Of a stretch of 64,000 bases of DNA, positions 1-9,109 are shown in pieces. Both the position numbers and the translations under genes were made by a program. The notes beneath the pieces are model-generated. The model was not told the origin of the DNA. It did no database searches and was given only the letters and a program-made list of their open reading frames with translations. Source of the stretch: JBOGNO01 sp050747245 (GTDB taxonomy: Bacteria; Acidobacteriota; Terriglobia; Acidiferrales; UBA7541); the NCBI GenBank assembly GCA_050747245.1, contig JBOGNO010000003.1, forward strand, positions 124,001 through 188,000, read 5' to 3'. The number at the start of each line of letters is the position of its first letter. Position 1 is the first letter of the stretch.

Positions 1-929
1 GCCAACAGGACGTGGCGAACAGCATTTACATTTCGCTGAGTTCCAGCGCCGCAGTCCAGCCCAATTTCTGGCTGGACCCGAAAATGGGGATCCCTTATTT
101 TGTCGCGGCACAGACGCCCCAGTATCACGTCAACTCCATCAACGCCCTGCAGAATACGCCGATCCCGATTCACACTCTGGAAAACCGGATGGAATTGCTC
201 GGCAACGTGGCGACTCTCACTCCCGCCGTCCTGCCGGTGGTCGTCAATCATCACAATGGACAGCCGGTCTTCGATATCTACGCAAACACGCAAAACAGCG
301 ACCTCGGCTCCGTTGCGACGAAAGTTGGCCAAATTGTGAAGGAAGAAAGTAAGAACCTTCCCCCCGGAACAAAAATTGTGGTCCGCGGACAAGTGGAGAG
401 TATGAAGGAGGCTTTCAGCCGCCTTGGGCTGGGCCTTCTGTTCGCCGCACTTCTCGTTTATTTACTGATGGTCGTCAACTACCAGAGTTGGCTGGACCCA
501 TTCATTATCATCTGCGCGCTTCCTGGAGCTTTCTGTGGGATTGTCTGGGCGCTCTTCCTCACACAAACGACGTTTAACGTGCCGAGCCTGATGGGCGCCA
601 TTATGTCCATCGGCGTGGCAACCGCCAACTCGATCCTGCTGGTCACATTCGCAAACGAACTCCGGACGACGGGCATGCCGTCGTTTGAGGCCGCGGTGAA
701 GGCGGGCTATACGCGCCTCCGCCCTATCGTAATGACGGCTTTCGCGATGATCGTGGGCATGCTGCCCATGGCGCTCGGGCTTGGCGAGGGCGGCGAACAG
801 AACGCTCCGCTCGCACGCGCAGTAATCGGTGGACTGAGCGTCGCCACGTTCGCCACTCTGTTCTTCGTTCCACTGATGTTCACGCTAATCCACGGAAAAA
901 ACGACAGACAACAAGGGGAACTCGCATGA
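1..929 (+). CDS. RND efflux transporter permease, C-terminal part (5' end outside window)
   Basis: This is the tail of an inner-membrane RND pump of the AcrB/HAE1 or CzcA type, which exchanges protons for drugs or metals and works with an adaptor and an outer-membrane channel. The reading frame is open to the window edge (codons from base 3), so the start lies upstream. The visible part has the end of the second periplasmic (porter) domain, then a run of about five membrane segments beginning near LLFAALLVYLLMVVNY. These carry the family-typical 'GVATANSILLV' and 'RPIVMTAFAMIVGMLPMALG' stretches. The stop overlaps the start of the adaptor gene by 4 bp (ATGA), so the two are translationally coupled. 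The substrate cannot be told from this part. Confidence 0.9.
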   Translation, partial: QQDVANSIYISLSSSAAVQPNFWLDPKMGIPYFVAAQTPQYHVNSINALQNTPIPIHTLENRMELLGNVATLTPAVLPVVVNHHNGQPVFDIYANTQNSDLGSVATKVGQIVKEESKNLPPGTKIVVRGQVESMKEAFSRLGLGLLFAALLVYLLMVVNYQSWLDPFIIICALPGAFCGIVWALFLTQTTFNVPSLMGAIMSIGVATANSILLVTFANELRTTGMPSFEAAVKAGYTRLRPIVMTAFAMIVGMLPMALGLGEGGEQNAPLARAVIGGLSVATFATLFFVPLMFTLIHGKNDRQQGELA

Positions 930-2206
930 CGCAGCAAATTGAAATGGAATCTGTCAGCGAAGCTCAAGGGGAGATTCTCTCTCCTGCGGAAATCAAGAAA
1001 GGCTGGTCGGCGAAGGCAAAGCTGTTTGCGGCCGGGACATTTGTCATGCTTCTTACCGTGGCAGGCATTTTCCCCCGCATCGAACGCGCACGAGAGGCTC
1101 GCGCCGCCGTGCGAGAATCTCCGGTGACACACCCCGTCGTCACGCTCGTTCAACCGCAGATGGGAAAACCGACTTCTGATTTGTTGCTGCCCGGCAACAT
1201 TCAGCCTCTCTACAGCGCCACCGTGTACGCGCGGGTTGACGGGTATATCGAGAGACGGAACGCGGATATCGGCACCAGCGTAAAGCACGGGCAGTTGCTT
1301 GCGGTCATCTCCTCACCCGAAATCGACCAGCAACTCCTGCAGGCGCGCGCGACGCTGGCGCAATCGGAAGCTTCGCTCGAGCAAGCAAAAGCTTCGCTAG
1401 AGCAGGCGAAGGCCAACGCGGAACTCGCCCGGTTGACCAAGGATCGAGATCTTCCGCTTGGCGAACAGCATGCGATCGCACAGCAAATCGTCGACGAAGC
1501 AGTACAAGCACATAATGCGCGCGTCGCCGACGTCTCGGCGGCCACGGCGAATATCGTGGCGGCCGAGGCAAACGTGAATGCGAACCGTGCCAACGTCGCT
1601 CGACTGCAGCAAATGCAGGGCTTCGAGCAGGTTGTAGCGCCGTTCGATGGAATCATCACGGGGCGAAACGTAGAACAAGGAGATCTTGTAAAAAACGGCA
1701 GCGTCTCCGAGGGCAAGCCCCTGTTCAGCATTGCGCAGAGCGGGGAATTGCGCATTCAGGTGGATGTGCCGCAATCGGAAGCCGTCAACATCCAGGTGGG
1801 CCAGAAAGCTTCCGTCAGTGTGAATGAGCGCCTCGGGCGTGAGTACACCGGCACGGTCGTTCGCAATGCGAACTCACTCGATGCGGCCGCGAGAACCATG
1901 TTGACCGAGGTGCAGGTCGACAATCGAGACGGCTCGCTGCTTCCTGGAATGTATGCGCAGGTACGATTCACATTGTCGCAACCTCGCCCCTCGCTCATCA
2001 TCCCGACGAATTCACTCGTAATTGATCACAGTGGCATGCATGTCGTCATTGTGGGTCATGACGGGAAAGTTCACTTTTCGCCAGTGACCATCGGAAAGGA
2101 TATGGGTACTCAAGTTGAGATTCTTCACGGTTTGCAGGCCTCCGACCAACTAGCTGCAAATCCAAGCGACCTGTTGAACGAAGGCCAAATGGTCGAGGTG
2201 CGCTGA
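926..2206 (+). CDS. RND efflux periplasmic adaptor (HlyD/MFP family)
   Basis: This 426-residue membrane-fusion protein bridges an RND permease and an outer-membrane channel. One hydrophobic segment at about residues 31-49 anchors it in the inner membrane; there is no lipobox. A split biotinyl/lipoyl-like domain follows ('RVDGYIERRNADIGTSVKHG' and, after the hairpin, 'VVAPFDGIITGRNVEQGDLV'). The helical hairpin between them (about 130-215) is Ala/Gln/Glu-rich with repeated 'LEQAKA' units, and beta-barrel and membrane-proximal domains complete the protein. The gene lies between the permease (4-bp overlap) and the outer-membrane factor (29-bp gap), so the three form one operon in the order permease, adaptor, channel. 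Confidence 0.93.
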   Translation: MTQQIEMESVSEAQGEILSPAEIKKGWSAKAKLFAAGTFVMLLTVAGIFPRIERAREARAAVRESPVTHPVVTLVQPQMGKPTSDLLLPGNIQPLYSATVYARVDGYIERRNADIGTSVKHGQLLAVISSPEIDQQLLQARATLAQSEASLEQAKASLEQAKANAELARLTKDRDLPLGEQHAIAQQIVDEAVQAHNARVADVSAATANIVAAEANVNANRANVARLQQMQGFEQVVAPFDGIITGRNVEQGDLVKNGSVSEGKPLFSIAQSGELRIQVDVPQSEAVNIQVGQKASVSVNERLGREYTGTVVRNANSLDAAARTMLTEVQVDNRDGSLLPGMYAQVRFTLSQPRPSLIIPTNSLVIDHSGMHVVIVGHDGKVHFSPVTIGKDMGTQVEILHGLQASDQLAANPSDLLNEGQMVEVR

Positions 2207-2235
2207 CCGCACTCAGCCAGAAATGGAGGATCGCC

Positions 2236-3660
2236 GTGAGCAATCGATTCATCAAGACACTCGGCATGGCAGCGCTGCTGTTTACGACCGCAGGTTGCGC
2301 TGTGGGACCGAATTACAAACGTCCGCTGGTTGACGTCCCCAAGAGCTTCCGTGGAGATCTCGTACCCTCTGGTCTTCCTGAACCCGCGGCGACGATCGGT
2401 GACGAACAGTGGGTAGAGATTTTCCGAGATGCGACTTTGCAACGGCTAGTTCAGGAAGCTCTACAGAACAATCTCGACCTTCACATCGCTGCCCAACGTG
2501 TGCTGGAAGCTCAGGCTCGGGTAGGCATCGTCCGATCTCAACAGTTGCCTTCAGTAAGCGGCGGCGCTGGTTATTCTGCTTTGCAGGTTCCCTCTTCGCT
2601 GACCGGTAAGAACGGCAACGGTACCAGCGCGAATTCTTTCTTCAATGGAGGAGGACTGAGCGCGTCTGCCGCGTGGAATCTTGATTTTTGGGGCTTGTAT
2701 CGTCGTCAAACGGAAGCTGCAAGAGCCGACCTGTTGGCCACGGAGTGGGGTCAAAGAGCAACGCGTTCTGCTCTTGTGCAAGGGGTCGCGCTGGCCTATT
2801 TCCAGATGCGAAGTCTCGACGCGCAGCTTGAAATCACGCAAAGCACAATTAAAGCGCGGAAGGAGTCCCTGCAATTAACGCTCGCGCTTGAGCAGCACGG
2901 CGCTGCTTCCCTGGCAGACGTACGACAGGCCGAAGAATTATTGCATGCGGCTCAGGCGAACCTTCCGGAGTTGCGTCGTCAAATCGCGGTTCAGGAAAAT
3001 ACTCTTAGCGTTCTTCTCGGTCACAATCCAGGGGATGTCGAGCGCGGACTATCAGTGGCGGAGCAACCGCATCCGGAGGAGATCCCGGTCGGAATTCCAT
3101 CCGAACTGCTCGAGCAACGCCCTGACATTCAGCAGGCGGAGGCCAAGCTCATCGCAGCAAACGCCCGAATCGGAGTTGCAAAAGCGCAGTTCTTCCCACA
3201 AATATCGCTCACGAGTCTGGGAGGATCGGCGAGCAGTCAATTGCAATCGGTGTTCGCTGGACAGAACGCCTACTGGTATGTCTCTGCGTCATTGACCCAG
3301 CCAATTTTCGAGGGCGGTCGCATCCGCAACAATTATCGGTTCTCCGTAGCTCAGCAGCAGGAGATGCTTTTCGCTTACCGAAACACGATCCTGAATGCGT
3401 TGAAAGATGTCTCGAACTCTCTTGTAGCGTATCGCGAGACCCGGGAGCACCGCGCCGAACTCGTTGCTCAGGTTGAGTCGGCCGCCGACGCCGTGCGACT
3501 CGCGCGCCTACGGTATTCCGGAGGAAACACGAGTTATCTTGAGGTTCTGACCACGGACACGGACCTCTATGCCGCGCAGTTACTCCTGGCTCAGGCTCAA
3601 GAGCAAGAAGCGTTCTCTATCGTAGAACTGTACGTTGCGCTGGGTGGAGGCTGGCGATGA
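2236..3660 (+). CDS. RND efflux outer-membrane lipoprotein, NodT/OprM family
   Basis: This 474-residue TolC-like outer-membrane factor forms the exit duct for the pump encoded just upstream. It starts at GTG behind GGAGGA, 5 bp away. The signal peptide ends in a lipobox (TTAGC, Cys21), followed by the NodT-typical 'AVGPNYKRP'. Two OEP repeats are recognisable: one around the 'NNLDLHIAAQRVLEAQARVG' region and a second after 'RPDIQQAEAKLIAANARIGVA', the most conserved stretch of this family. The length is normal. It is the last gene of the operon; the next gene is on the opposite strand 72 bp away. Confidence 0.94.
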   Translation: MSNRFIKTLGMAALLFTTAGCAVGPNYKRPLVDVPKSFRGDLVPSGLPEPAATIGDEQWVEIFRDATLQRLVQEALQNNLDLHIAAQRVLEAQARVGIVRSQQLPSVSGGAGYSALQVPSSLTGKNGNGTSANSFFNGGGLSASAAWNLDFWGLYRRQTEAARADLLATEWGQRATRSALVQGVALAYFQMRSLDAQLEITQSTIKARKESLQLTLALEQHGAASLADVRQAEELLHAAQANLPELRRQIAVQENTLSVLLGHNPGDVERGLSVAEQPHPEEIPVGIPSELLEQRPDIQQAEAKLIAANARIGVAKAQFFPQISLTSLGGSASSQLQSVFAGQNAYWYVSASLTQPIFEGGRIRNNYRFSVAQQQEMLFAYRNTILNALKDVSNSLVAYRETREHRAELVAQVESAADAVRLARLRYSGGNTSYLEVLTTDTDLYAAQLLLAQAQEQEAFSIVELYVALGGGWR

Positions 3661-3732
3661 TGCGGTCAAGCCCAGGACCGCAAGACAGTTCATCAAAGCC
3701 GTTTTCTACGGCGTTTAATTATTCTGGAAGCC

Positions 3733-4722
3733 TCAATATAGACGCATAGACGCGCCTACTTCGTCCCGGTCGGTCTGGCATTGCGGCCGCTTAAAGCGGC
3801 TTGCGTATTCGCCAGCAGTAATGCCGAGAACACGCAGAAACGTTCGCCGCATGGAAAGAGCGGTCTGAAATCCACAAGCATCGGCGATCTCCTTAAGACC
3901 CATCGTGGAGCTATCGATCATCTGCTGGGCAGCCTCTACGCGCATCCGATCGACAAACTGCCCTGGATTCATTCGCGTTTCGCGGAGACAAACACGAGTG
4001 AAATGGCGGGCGCTCATGCCCATGCGTTCAGCAAGCCTTTCAACACCCAAGTCTTCCCGCAGATTTTCGATCATCCAAATCTGCAGTTCACGAAGCGGCT
4101 GCGATGTTACTGCTTGCCGCGAGAGCATATGGCTGTATTGGGACTGCCCGCCGGGGCGAACGAGAAACATCACCAAGATGCGGGCGATGTTGAGAGCAGC
4201 CTTATGGCCGTGATCCTCTTCTACGAGCGCAAGCGCCAGGTCAATTCCAGCAGTAACGCCTGCTGACGTATAAATCGATCCATCTCGCAGAAAAATCGGA
4301 TCGGGCTCAACAAGGATGGAAGGATATTGCCGAGAAAGCTGGTCGCAGTACTCCCAATGAGTGACCGCCTTTTTGCCGTCAAGCAGTCCAGCTGCTGCGA
4401 GCACGAATGCTCCGGTGCAGATAGCCACCACTCGACGAGATCGAGAGGCCGCCTCTGTGGTCCAGTCGAGATAGTCCGCGTCATATCGTCCGTGATTCGT
4501 CCCCGGGCCGCCCGCGACCACAAGTGTATCGATCGGACCAACCAGTTCTGTGAAGGGGACGGCATCTGACAATTTGAATCCATGATTCAGTTGCAACTCC
4601 GTAGTGCCTTTCGGGCTGGCGACTACCACTTCGTACTCCGGAGCGATTTTAAACACTTCGAGCACACCTGCAACCTCGAGCATATCAACAGGCTGCGGGC
4701 CAGTAATTACGATCCTGCGCAT
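3733..4722 (-). CDS. GlxA-type transcriptional regulator (DJ-1/PfpI-like + AraC HTH)
   Basis: This 329-residue regulator has an N-terminal class-I-amidotransferase-like (DJ-1/PfpI) domain (about 1-165; 'VAGGPGTNHG' and 'VAICTGAFVLAAAGLLDG') that usually senses a ligand rather than acting as an enzyme. The C-terminal AraC/XylS double helix-turn-helix (about 215-310) contains 'MSARHFTRVCLRETRMNPGQ' and 'GLKEIADACGFQ'. I place the start at the ATG at 4722, behind a GGGGGGA ribosome-binding site. A GTG 15 bp upstream is in frame but would overlap that site. The gene is divergent from the alcohol/aldehyde dehydrogenase pair, with about 135 bp between the starts, so those genes are its likely targets. 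Confidence 0.88.
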   Translation of the reverse strand: MRRIVITGPQPVDMLEVAGVLEVFKIAPEYEVVVASPKGTTELQLNHGFKLSDAVPFTELVGPIDTLVVAGGPGTNHGRYDADYLDWTTEAASRSRRVVAICTGAFVLAAAGLLDGKKAVTHWEYCDQLSRQYPSILVEPDPIFLRDGSIYTSAGVTAGIDLALALVEEDHGHKAALNIARILVMFLVRPGGQSQYSHMLSRQAVTSQPLRELQIWMIENLREDLGVERLAERMGMSARHFTRVCLRETRMNPGQFVDRMRVEAAQQMIDSSTMGLKEIADACGFQTALSMRRTFLRVLGITAGEYASRFKRPQCQTDRDEVGASMRLY

Positions 4723-4857
4723 ATTACATCCCCCCACTTCAGATTCACCAGTGTCCGATTCTGATTCATTTATGTCGTGGCGTCGAGTTCAGTAGAAAAG
4801 TAATGTCGGTCTCGCGGTCACAGTTGGATTCACATTCCAGCCGCCAGGGAGATCGAG
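4723..4857. promoter_or_regulatory. Divergent intergenic region, GlxA-type regulator / alcohol dehydrogenase
   Basis: This 135-bp spacer separates two divergent genes, so both promoters and any operator for the AraC-type regulator should lie here. It is clearly more AT-rich than the genes around it. I see no convincing pair of -35/-10 boxes and no strong palindrome, as expected for AraC-family sites, which are usually direct repeats. The assignment rests on gene orientation only. Confidence 0.4.
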
Positions 4858-5871
4858 ATGCCAGCGGCCTACAAAGCAGTTGAGGTAAGCAGCCCTAGAG
4901 TTTTCAAGCTCGTTGAGCGCCCAATGATAGAGCCTAGGATTGGACAAGTGCGTATCCGTGTTGAGGCTTGCGGTGTGTGTCACTCGGATGCAGCGACTGT
5001 GGAAGGGCAATTCCCCGGCCTGTCATATCCTCGTGTTCCGGGCCACGAGGCAATTGGGCGCATAGAGAAGGTTGGTCCCGGCGTCACGACTTGGAAGATT
5101 GGCCAGCGTGTCGGAGTCGGATTCTTCGGAGGCGAAGACGGAACGTGCGAGGCCTGCCGCCGTGGTGAAACAGCCTACTGCCAAAATCCCATCATGACCG
5201 GCATCACGAGCGACGGCGGCTACGCGGAGGTGATGATCGCGGAGGCGCGCGCCCTAGCTCTGATACCGGACGAACTTAAATCAGTAGAGGCGGCCCCGCT
5301 GGTATGCGCCGGCATTACGACCTTCAATGCTCTTCGCAACGCCGGGCGGGCAGGCGACACCGTTGCCATTCAGGGAATAGGAGGACTTGGCCATCTTGGA
5401 GTGCAGTTCGCGCGAAAGATGGGGTTTCGTACGGTGGCGATTGGTGGAGGCCCCGACAAGGAGCATCTCGCGACGAAGCTAGGCGCGCATGTCTACATCG
5501 ACGCCAAGGCGGAGGATGCAGCGGCAGCACTGCAAAAACTCGGAGGTGCCGATGTCATCCTGGCGACCGCGCCCAGCGGTTCCGCGATCGGTAGGTTGCT
5601 TCCTGGTCTCGCAGTCCGCGGCAAGCTCGTGGTGGTTGGAGTCTCGGATGACGCAATCCCACTAACTGGCGTACCCCTCGTCTTTGGCGGACGCTCGGTT
5701 GTCGGGAGTCTTACAGGAAGAGCGATCGAGACCCAGGACACTCTCGATTTCAGCGTACTCGCGGAGGTTCGCCCAATGATCGAGACGCTCCCCCTGGCAA
5801 AAGCCGAAGAGGCTTACAAACGAATGATGGAGGGCAAAGCACGATTTCGTATGGTTCTCACCATTACCTAA
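4858..5871 (+). CDS. Zinc-dependent alcohol dehydrogenase (MDR family)
   Basis: This 337-residue medium-chain dehydrogenase oxidises an alcohol to an aldehyde with NAD(P). Catalytic zinc ligands are visible as Cys41 (ACGVCHSD), His63 (PGHE) and a Cys near 155 (PLVCAGIT). The Rossmann motif is 'GIGGLGHLGVQ'. The structural-zinc loop reads 'GGEDGTCEACRRGETAYC', so the first of the usual four cysteines is Asp; this substitution is also known in some ADH subgroups. The start follows GGGAGATCGAG. The gene is 58 bp upstream of an aldehyde dehydrogenase, suggesting alcohol to aldehyde to acid conversion by one operon controlled by the divergent regulator. The substrate is unknown. Confidence 0.92.
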   Translation: MPAAYKAVEVSSPRVFKLVERPMIEPRIGQVRIRVEACGVCHSDAATVEGQFPGLSYPRVPGHEAIGRIEKVGPGVTTWKIGQRVGVGFFGGEDGTCEACRRGETAYCQNPIMTGITSDGGYAEVMIAEARALALIPDELKSVEAAPLVCAGITTFNALRNAGRAGDTVAIQGIGGLGHLGVQFARKMGFRTVAIGGGPDKEHLATKLGAHVYIDAKAEDAAAALQKLGGADVILATAPSGSAIGRLLPGLAVRGKLVVVGVSDDAIPLTGVPLVFGGRSVVGSLTGRAIETQDTLDFSVLAEVRPMIETLPLAKAEEAYKRMMEGKARFRMVLTIT

Positions 5872-5929
5872 AGCATTCGCTGAGTTTGCAGGAGAGACGA
5901 CACCACTAACGAAAGTGTGGAGAACGCAG

Positions 5930-7312
5930 ATGAATCCGTTCCAGGAAGTCTTTGACAAACAGAAAGCGTACTTCAATTCGGACGCGACCAAATCGTACGA
6001 GTGGCGAATTGACCAGCTGACGCGCCTCGAGAACTTGTTGAACGAGAACTCTCAGGCGCTGGAGGGTGCGATAAGCAGCGACTTCAAGACTGCTAGTCAG
6101 GAAAAAGTCTTCGAGATCCAGGCTCCGCTAGCAACTGCCGCTTTCGCGAAAACTGAGTTGAGAGAGTGGATGAAGCCTGTAGATGTAGTCGTGCCCAAGG
6201 CTCTCCGGGCAAGCGGACACACAGCCAAGGTCTATAGAGAGCCGTATGGAGTCACGTTGGTGATTGGCCCTTTCAACGGCCCGCTGACGCTGCTCTTCGA
6301 TCCAGCAGTCAACGTTCTTGCGGCAGGCAATCCGTGCATCTTCAAACTCTCCGAGGGTTTGCCCGCCACAGGTAAGCTCTTGCTGGATCTCATACCAAAA
6401 TACTTCGATCCTCGGTCCGTTGCCGCCGTCTCGGGAACCAAAGAAGAAGTTACGGAACTTCTCAAACTGCCGTTTGACTTCATCGTCTTCACCGGCAGCG
6501 TCAAGGTGGGCAAGATCGTCATGGAGGCGGCTGCAAAGAACTTGACTCCCATCCTTCTCGAACTCGGCGGACAGAATCCGGCGTTCGTTGACGCGACCGC
6601 CAATATCCCGGACGCAGCCAAGAAAATTGTCTGGGGCGCAACGGCCTGGGGCGGCCAATGGTGCACCTCACCAGGGTATGCCTATGTGCACGAATCAATT
6701 GCAGAGGAGTTCGTTGCGGAGTGCAAGAAGGCCGTAGTTGAGTTGTACGGGACCAATCCGAAAACCCGGTCCGACGACTACTCACGCATCATCAGCCCCA
6801 AGGCTGTCGAGCGCCTCGCAAGCCTCATCGATCAAAAAAAGGTCATCGCAGGTGGTGCATCCGACCCGGAGGCACACTACATCGATCCCACAATCATTTA
6901 TCCCGTTACATGGGACGATCCAATCATGGAGGACGAGATCTTTGGGCCGCTTCTCCCAATCCTCACCTATAAGGACATCGATGCAGCCATTCGTGAGGTG
7001 AAGAAGCATCCTAAGCCCCTTTCCGGCTTCCTCTTCAGCCGTGACCAGAAGGCCATCGACCACTTCCTCGCGAGCCTGTCCTTCGGCGGCGGAGCGATCA
7101 ATCAGGTGAACATTCATCTGTTTATCGAAACCATGCCCTTCGGAGGAGTTGGATACTCCGGCATTGGTCACTATTACGGCGAGGCTGGCTTTGACGCCCT
7201 CACGCATGCGAAATCGGTCCTGGTTTCACCGCCCGATGTAGCCATCGAGCATTTGTTTCCGCCCTATACGGAGGAGAAGGTGCAAGCGCTCAGCCAGTGG
7301 TTTGAATACTAG
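5930..7312 (+). CDS. Aldehyde dehydrogenase (class 3-like)
   Basis: This 460-residue NAD(P)-dependent aldehyde dehydrogenase is shorter than class 1/2 enzymes, as usual for the class 3/coniferyl-aldehyde group. The catalytic glutamate lies in 'LLELGGQNPAFVD' and the nucleophilic cysteine in 'GGQWCTSPGY'. The class-typical 'EDEIFGPLLPIL' and a C-terminal 'FGGVGYSGIGHYYGEAGF' are present. I chose the ATG at 5930, preceded by GGAG; the in-frame GTG 15 bp upstream is less likely. It follows the alcohol dehydrogenase on the same strand and probably takes its product. Confidence 0.92.
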   Translation: MNPFQEVFDKQKAYFNSDATKSYEWRIDQLTRLENLLNENSQALEGAISSDFKTASQEKVFEIQAPLATAAFAKTELREWMKPVDVVVPKALRASGHTAKVYREPYGVTLVIGPFNGPLTLLFDPAVNVLAAGNPCIFKLSEGLPATGKLLLDLIPKYFDPRSVAAVSGTKEEVTELLKLPFDFIVFTGSVKVGKIVMEAAAKNLTPILLELGGQNPAFVDATANIPDAAKKIVWGATAWGGQWCTSPGYAYVHESIAEEFVAECKKAVVELYGTNPKTRSDDYSRIISPKAVERLASLIDQKKVIAGGASDPEAHYIDPTIIYPVTWDDPIMEDEIFGPLLPILTYKDIDAAIREVKKHPKPLSGFLFSRDQKAIDHFLASLSFGGGAINQVNIHLFIETMPFGGVGYSGIGHYYGEAGFDALTHAKSVLVSPPDVAIEHLFPPYTEEKVQALSQWFEY

Positions 7313-7406
7313 GCGTACCTCTTTCAGATCGAGAGGCTGAGCTGGCGTGCTTCAGTAGATGCACGGCTGACGCAGTTTCACGGCGCGGAACGGTAGGGAG
7401 GGCAGG

Positions 7407-8228
7407 ATGAAAGAGAATGCGAAGGATCTCAAGACAATCGCGCAGCAGGGAGGGCAGACAGTGTCTGCACGTGCACAGCAAGTCGTCGCGCTGCTCAAAG
7501 CGATCGAAACCGGCGATCAGGAGCCGATCGGTGTGATCAACCCAAAGAAGTACATCCAGCACAACCTCGGCGTTGCCGATGGCCTTGCAGGCGTCTTTCA
7601 GCTGCTGAAAGATCTGCCAAGAGGCTCCACGCAGGTGAATGCCATTCGAGCGTTCGAGGATGGGGACTTCGTATTTACGCACACCGAATACAACTTCTTC
7701 GGACCAAAGATTGGCTTCGACGTCTTCCGTTTTGAGAACAGTCGGATTGTCGAGCACTGGGACAATCTGCAGGAAACGGCCGGCCCGAATCCGAGCGGCC
7801 ACACGATGATCGATGGCTCGACCGCCACGACGGATCTCGACCGCACCGAGGTGAACAGGACGCTGGTGCGCAGGTTCGTCGACGACATCCTGGTGCATGG
7901 CAGGATGGAGACGCTCGCCGGCTACTTCGATGACGACAATTACATTCAGCACAACCCTGAGATCTCGGACAAGCTCTCGGGGCTAAGCGCCGCTCTTCAG
8001 GCTTGGGCCAAACAAGGGATCACACTCAAATTCGACCGCATCCACAAGGTTCTCGCGCAGGGCAACTTCGTGCTCACCATCAGTGAAGGTGCGCTGGGCG
8101 GACGGCACACCTCTTTCTACGATCTGTTTCGCGTGCAGAACGGCAAGATCGCGGAACACTGGGACGTTCTCGAGACCATGGTGCCGAAGGAGCAATGGAA
8201 GAATCAAAATGGGAAGTTCGGCTTCTGA
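7407..8228 (+). CDS. Tandem NTF2-like / SnoaL-like protein
   Basis: This 273-residue protein is built of two copies of an NTF2-like (SnoaL-type) fold. Each half has a 'YIQHN' motif and ends in a related strand: 'GFDVFRFENSRIVEHWDN' near residue 110 and 'YDLFRVQNGKIAEHWDV' near 250. Related proteins (COG4922) are annotated as predicted SnoaL-like aldol-condensation enzymes, but the fold also serves as a binding or dehydratase scaffold, so the reaction is open. The start follows GGGAGG. It is 94 bp downstream of the aldehyde dehydrogenase on the same strand, and a link to that pathway is plausible but unproven. Confidence 0.78.
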   Translation: MKENAKDLKTIAQQGGQTVSARAQQVVALLKAIETGDQEPIGVINPKKYIQHNLGVADGLAGVFQLLKDLPRGSTQVNAIRAFEDGDFVFTHTEYNFFGPKIGFDVFRFENSRIVEHWDNLQETAGPNPSGHTMIDGSTATTDLDRTEVNRTLVRRFVDDILVHGRMETLAGYFDDDNYIQHNPEISDKLSGLSAALQAWAKQGITLKFDRIHKVLAQGNFVLTISEGALGGRHTSFYDLFRVQNGKIAEHWDVLETMVPKEQWKNQNGKFGF

Positions 8229-8283
8229 TCAGAACGCGCTCCAATTCGTGAGGTGAAGAAGCGGCTAACGAGAGAGGCAGAAC

Positions 8284-8913
8284 ATGATTTTAGCGGGAAT
8301 CAAAGTAAGTGATACAAGTCTGGTCCGCGATGCAATTGAGTTAGCGCGGAGTTCGTCAGAGCCATACTTGTTCAACCATGTCATGCGCTCCTGGCTATTT
8401 GGCATTTTGCTTTCAGAAGGCGCTGAACCTGCACCGGACCCTGAGCTTTTGGCCGTATCCGCCATTCTGCACGATCTGGGTTTGACCGACCGCTACACGG
8501 CGGCGGATCGGTTCGAGGTTGACGGCGCCAATGCGGCGCGCGCGTTTTTGAAGGATCACGGTATCTCGACGCAACAAATGCAAGTTGTGTGGGATGCCAT
8601 CGCACTTCACACAACTCGTTCCATAGCTCTCCACAAAGAGCCTGAAGTTGCAATGACGCATTCAGGAGTCGCAGTGGACGTCCTCGGCGTGGGGCTTGAT
8701 CGAATCCCGCTGGACAAACAACGAGCGGTCCTGACTGAGTTTCCTCGGTTGTCACTTAAGAACCAACTTCAATCGTGCCTTTGCAACGTCGTTCGTCGGA
8801 AGCCGGCGACCAGCTTTGACAACATCCTTCGGGATTTCGGCAGCCGGTACGTCGAGGGGTTCACGCCTCCGAACTTCGCCGACTTCGTCGCAAACGCACC
8901 ATTCTCCGAATAG
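8284..8913 (+). CDS. HD-domain protein, cyanamide-hydratase-like
   Basis: This 209-residue protein has an HD metal-binding domain: His32 (NHVMRSWLFG), the His63-Asp64 pair (ILHDLGL), a later His in 'AIALHTTRS' and an Asp in 'GVAVDVLG'. Spacing and the 'NHVxRSW' opening resemble the small HD family that includes fungal cyanamide hydratases and their bacterial relatives, but the substrate cannot be inferred. It sits 55 bp behind the NTF2-like gene and probably belongs to the same transcript. Confidence 0.8.
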   Translation: MILAGIKVSDTSLVRDAIELARSSSEPYLFNHVMRSWLFGILLSEGAEPAPDPELLAVSAILHDLGLTDRYTAADRFEVDGANAARAFLKDHGISTQQMQVVWDAIALHTTRSIALHKEPEVAMTHSGVAVDVLGVGLDRIPLDKQRAVLTEFPRLSLKNQLQSCLCNVVRRKPATSFDNILRDFGSRYVEGFTPPNFADFVANAPFSE

Positions 8914-8981
8914 GGCCTCCCCTATCAATGAACACTCAAAGCTTCGCCATCAAACGCATCACGACTTCAGAAGGAGGCAAC

Positions 8982-9035
8982 ATGGACTGCCAAATCCAAG
9001 GGCTCTCCATCAATGTGGACCAGCGCGGACTGTAG
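8982..9035 (+). pseudogene. Broken start of an alpha/beta-hydrolase-like gene
   Basis: A strong ribosome-binding site (AAGGAGG) precedes an ATG that opens a 17-codon frame, MDCQIQGLSINVDQRGL, followed by TAG. Many alpha/beta hydrolases begin with a similar 'I-x-G-L-x-I-x-V-E/D-x-R-G' strand before the 'LLFLHG' oxyanion loop, so this looks like the surviving 5' end of such a gene, cut off by a deletion or frameshift. Nothing recognisable of the catalytic domain follows before the next gene at 9110. A functional short peptide is the alternative. Confidence 0.35.
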
Positions 9036-9109
9036 AGCGGGCAACCTTTTGCGCGGCAATCGCTCAGAGCTGCGATCAACGAAAGATGGTGCAGGAAGGA
9101 AATCAGTCC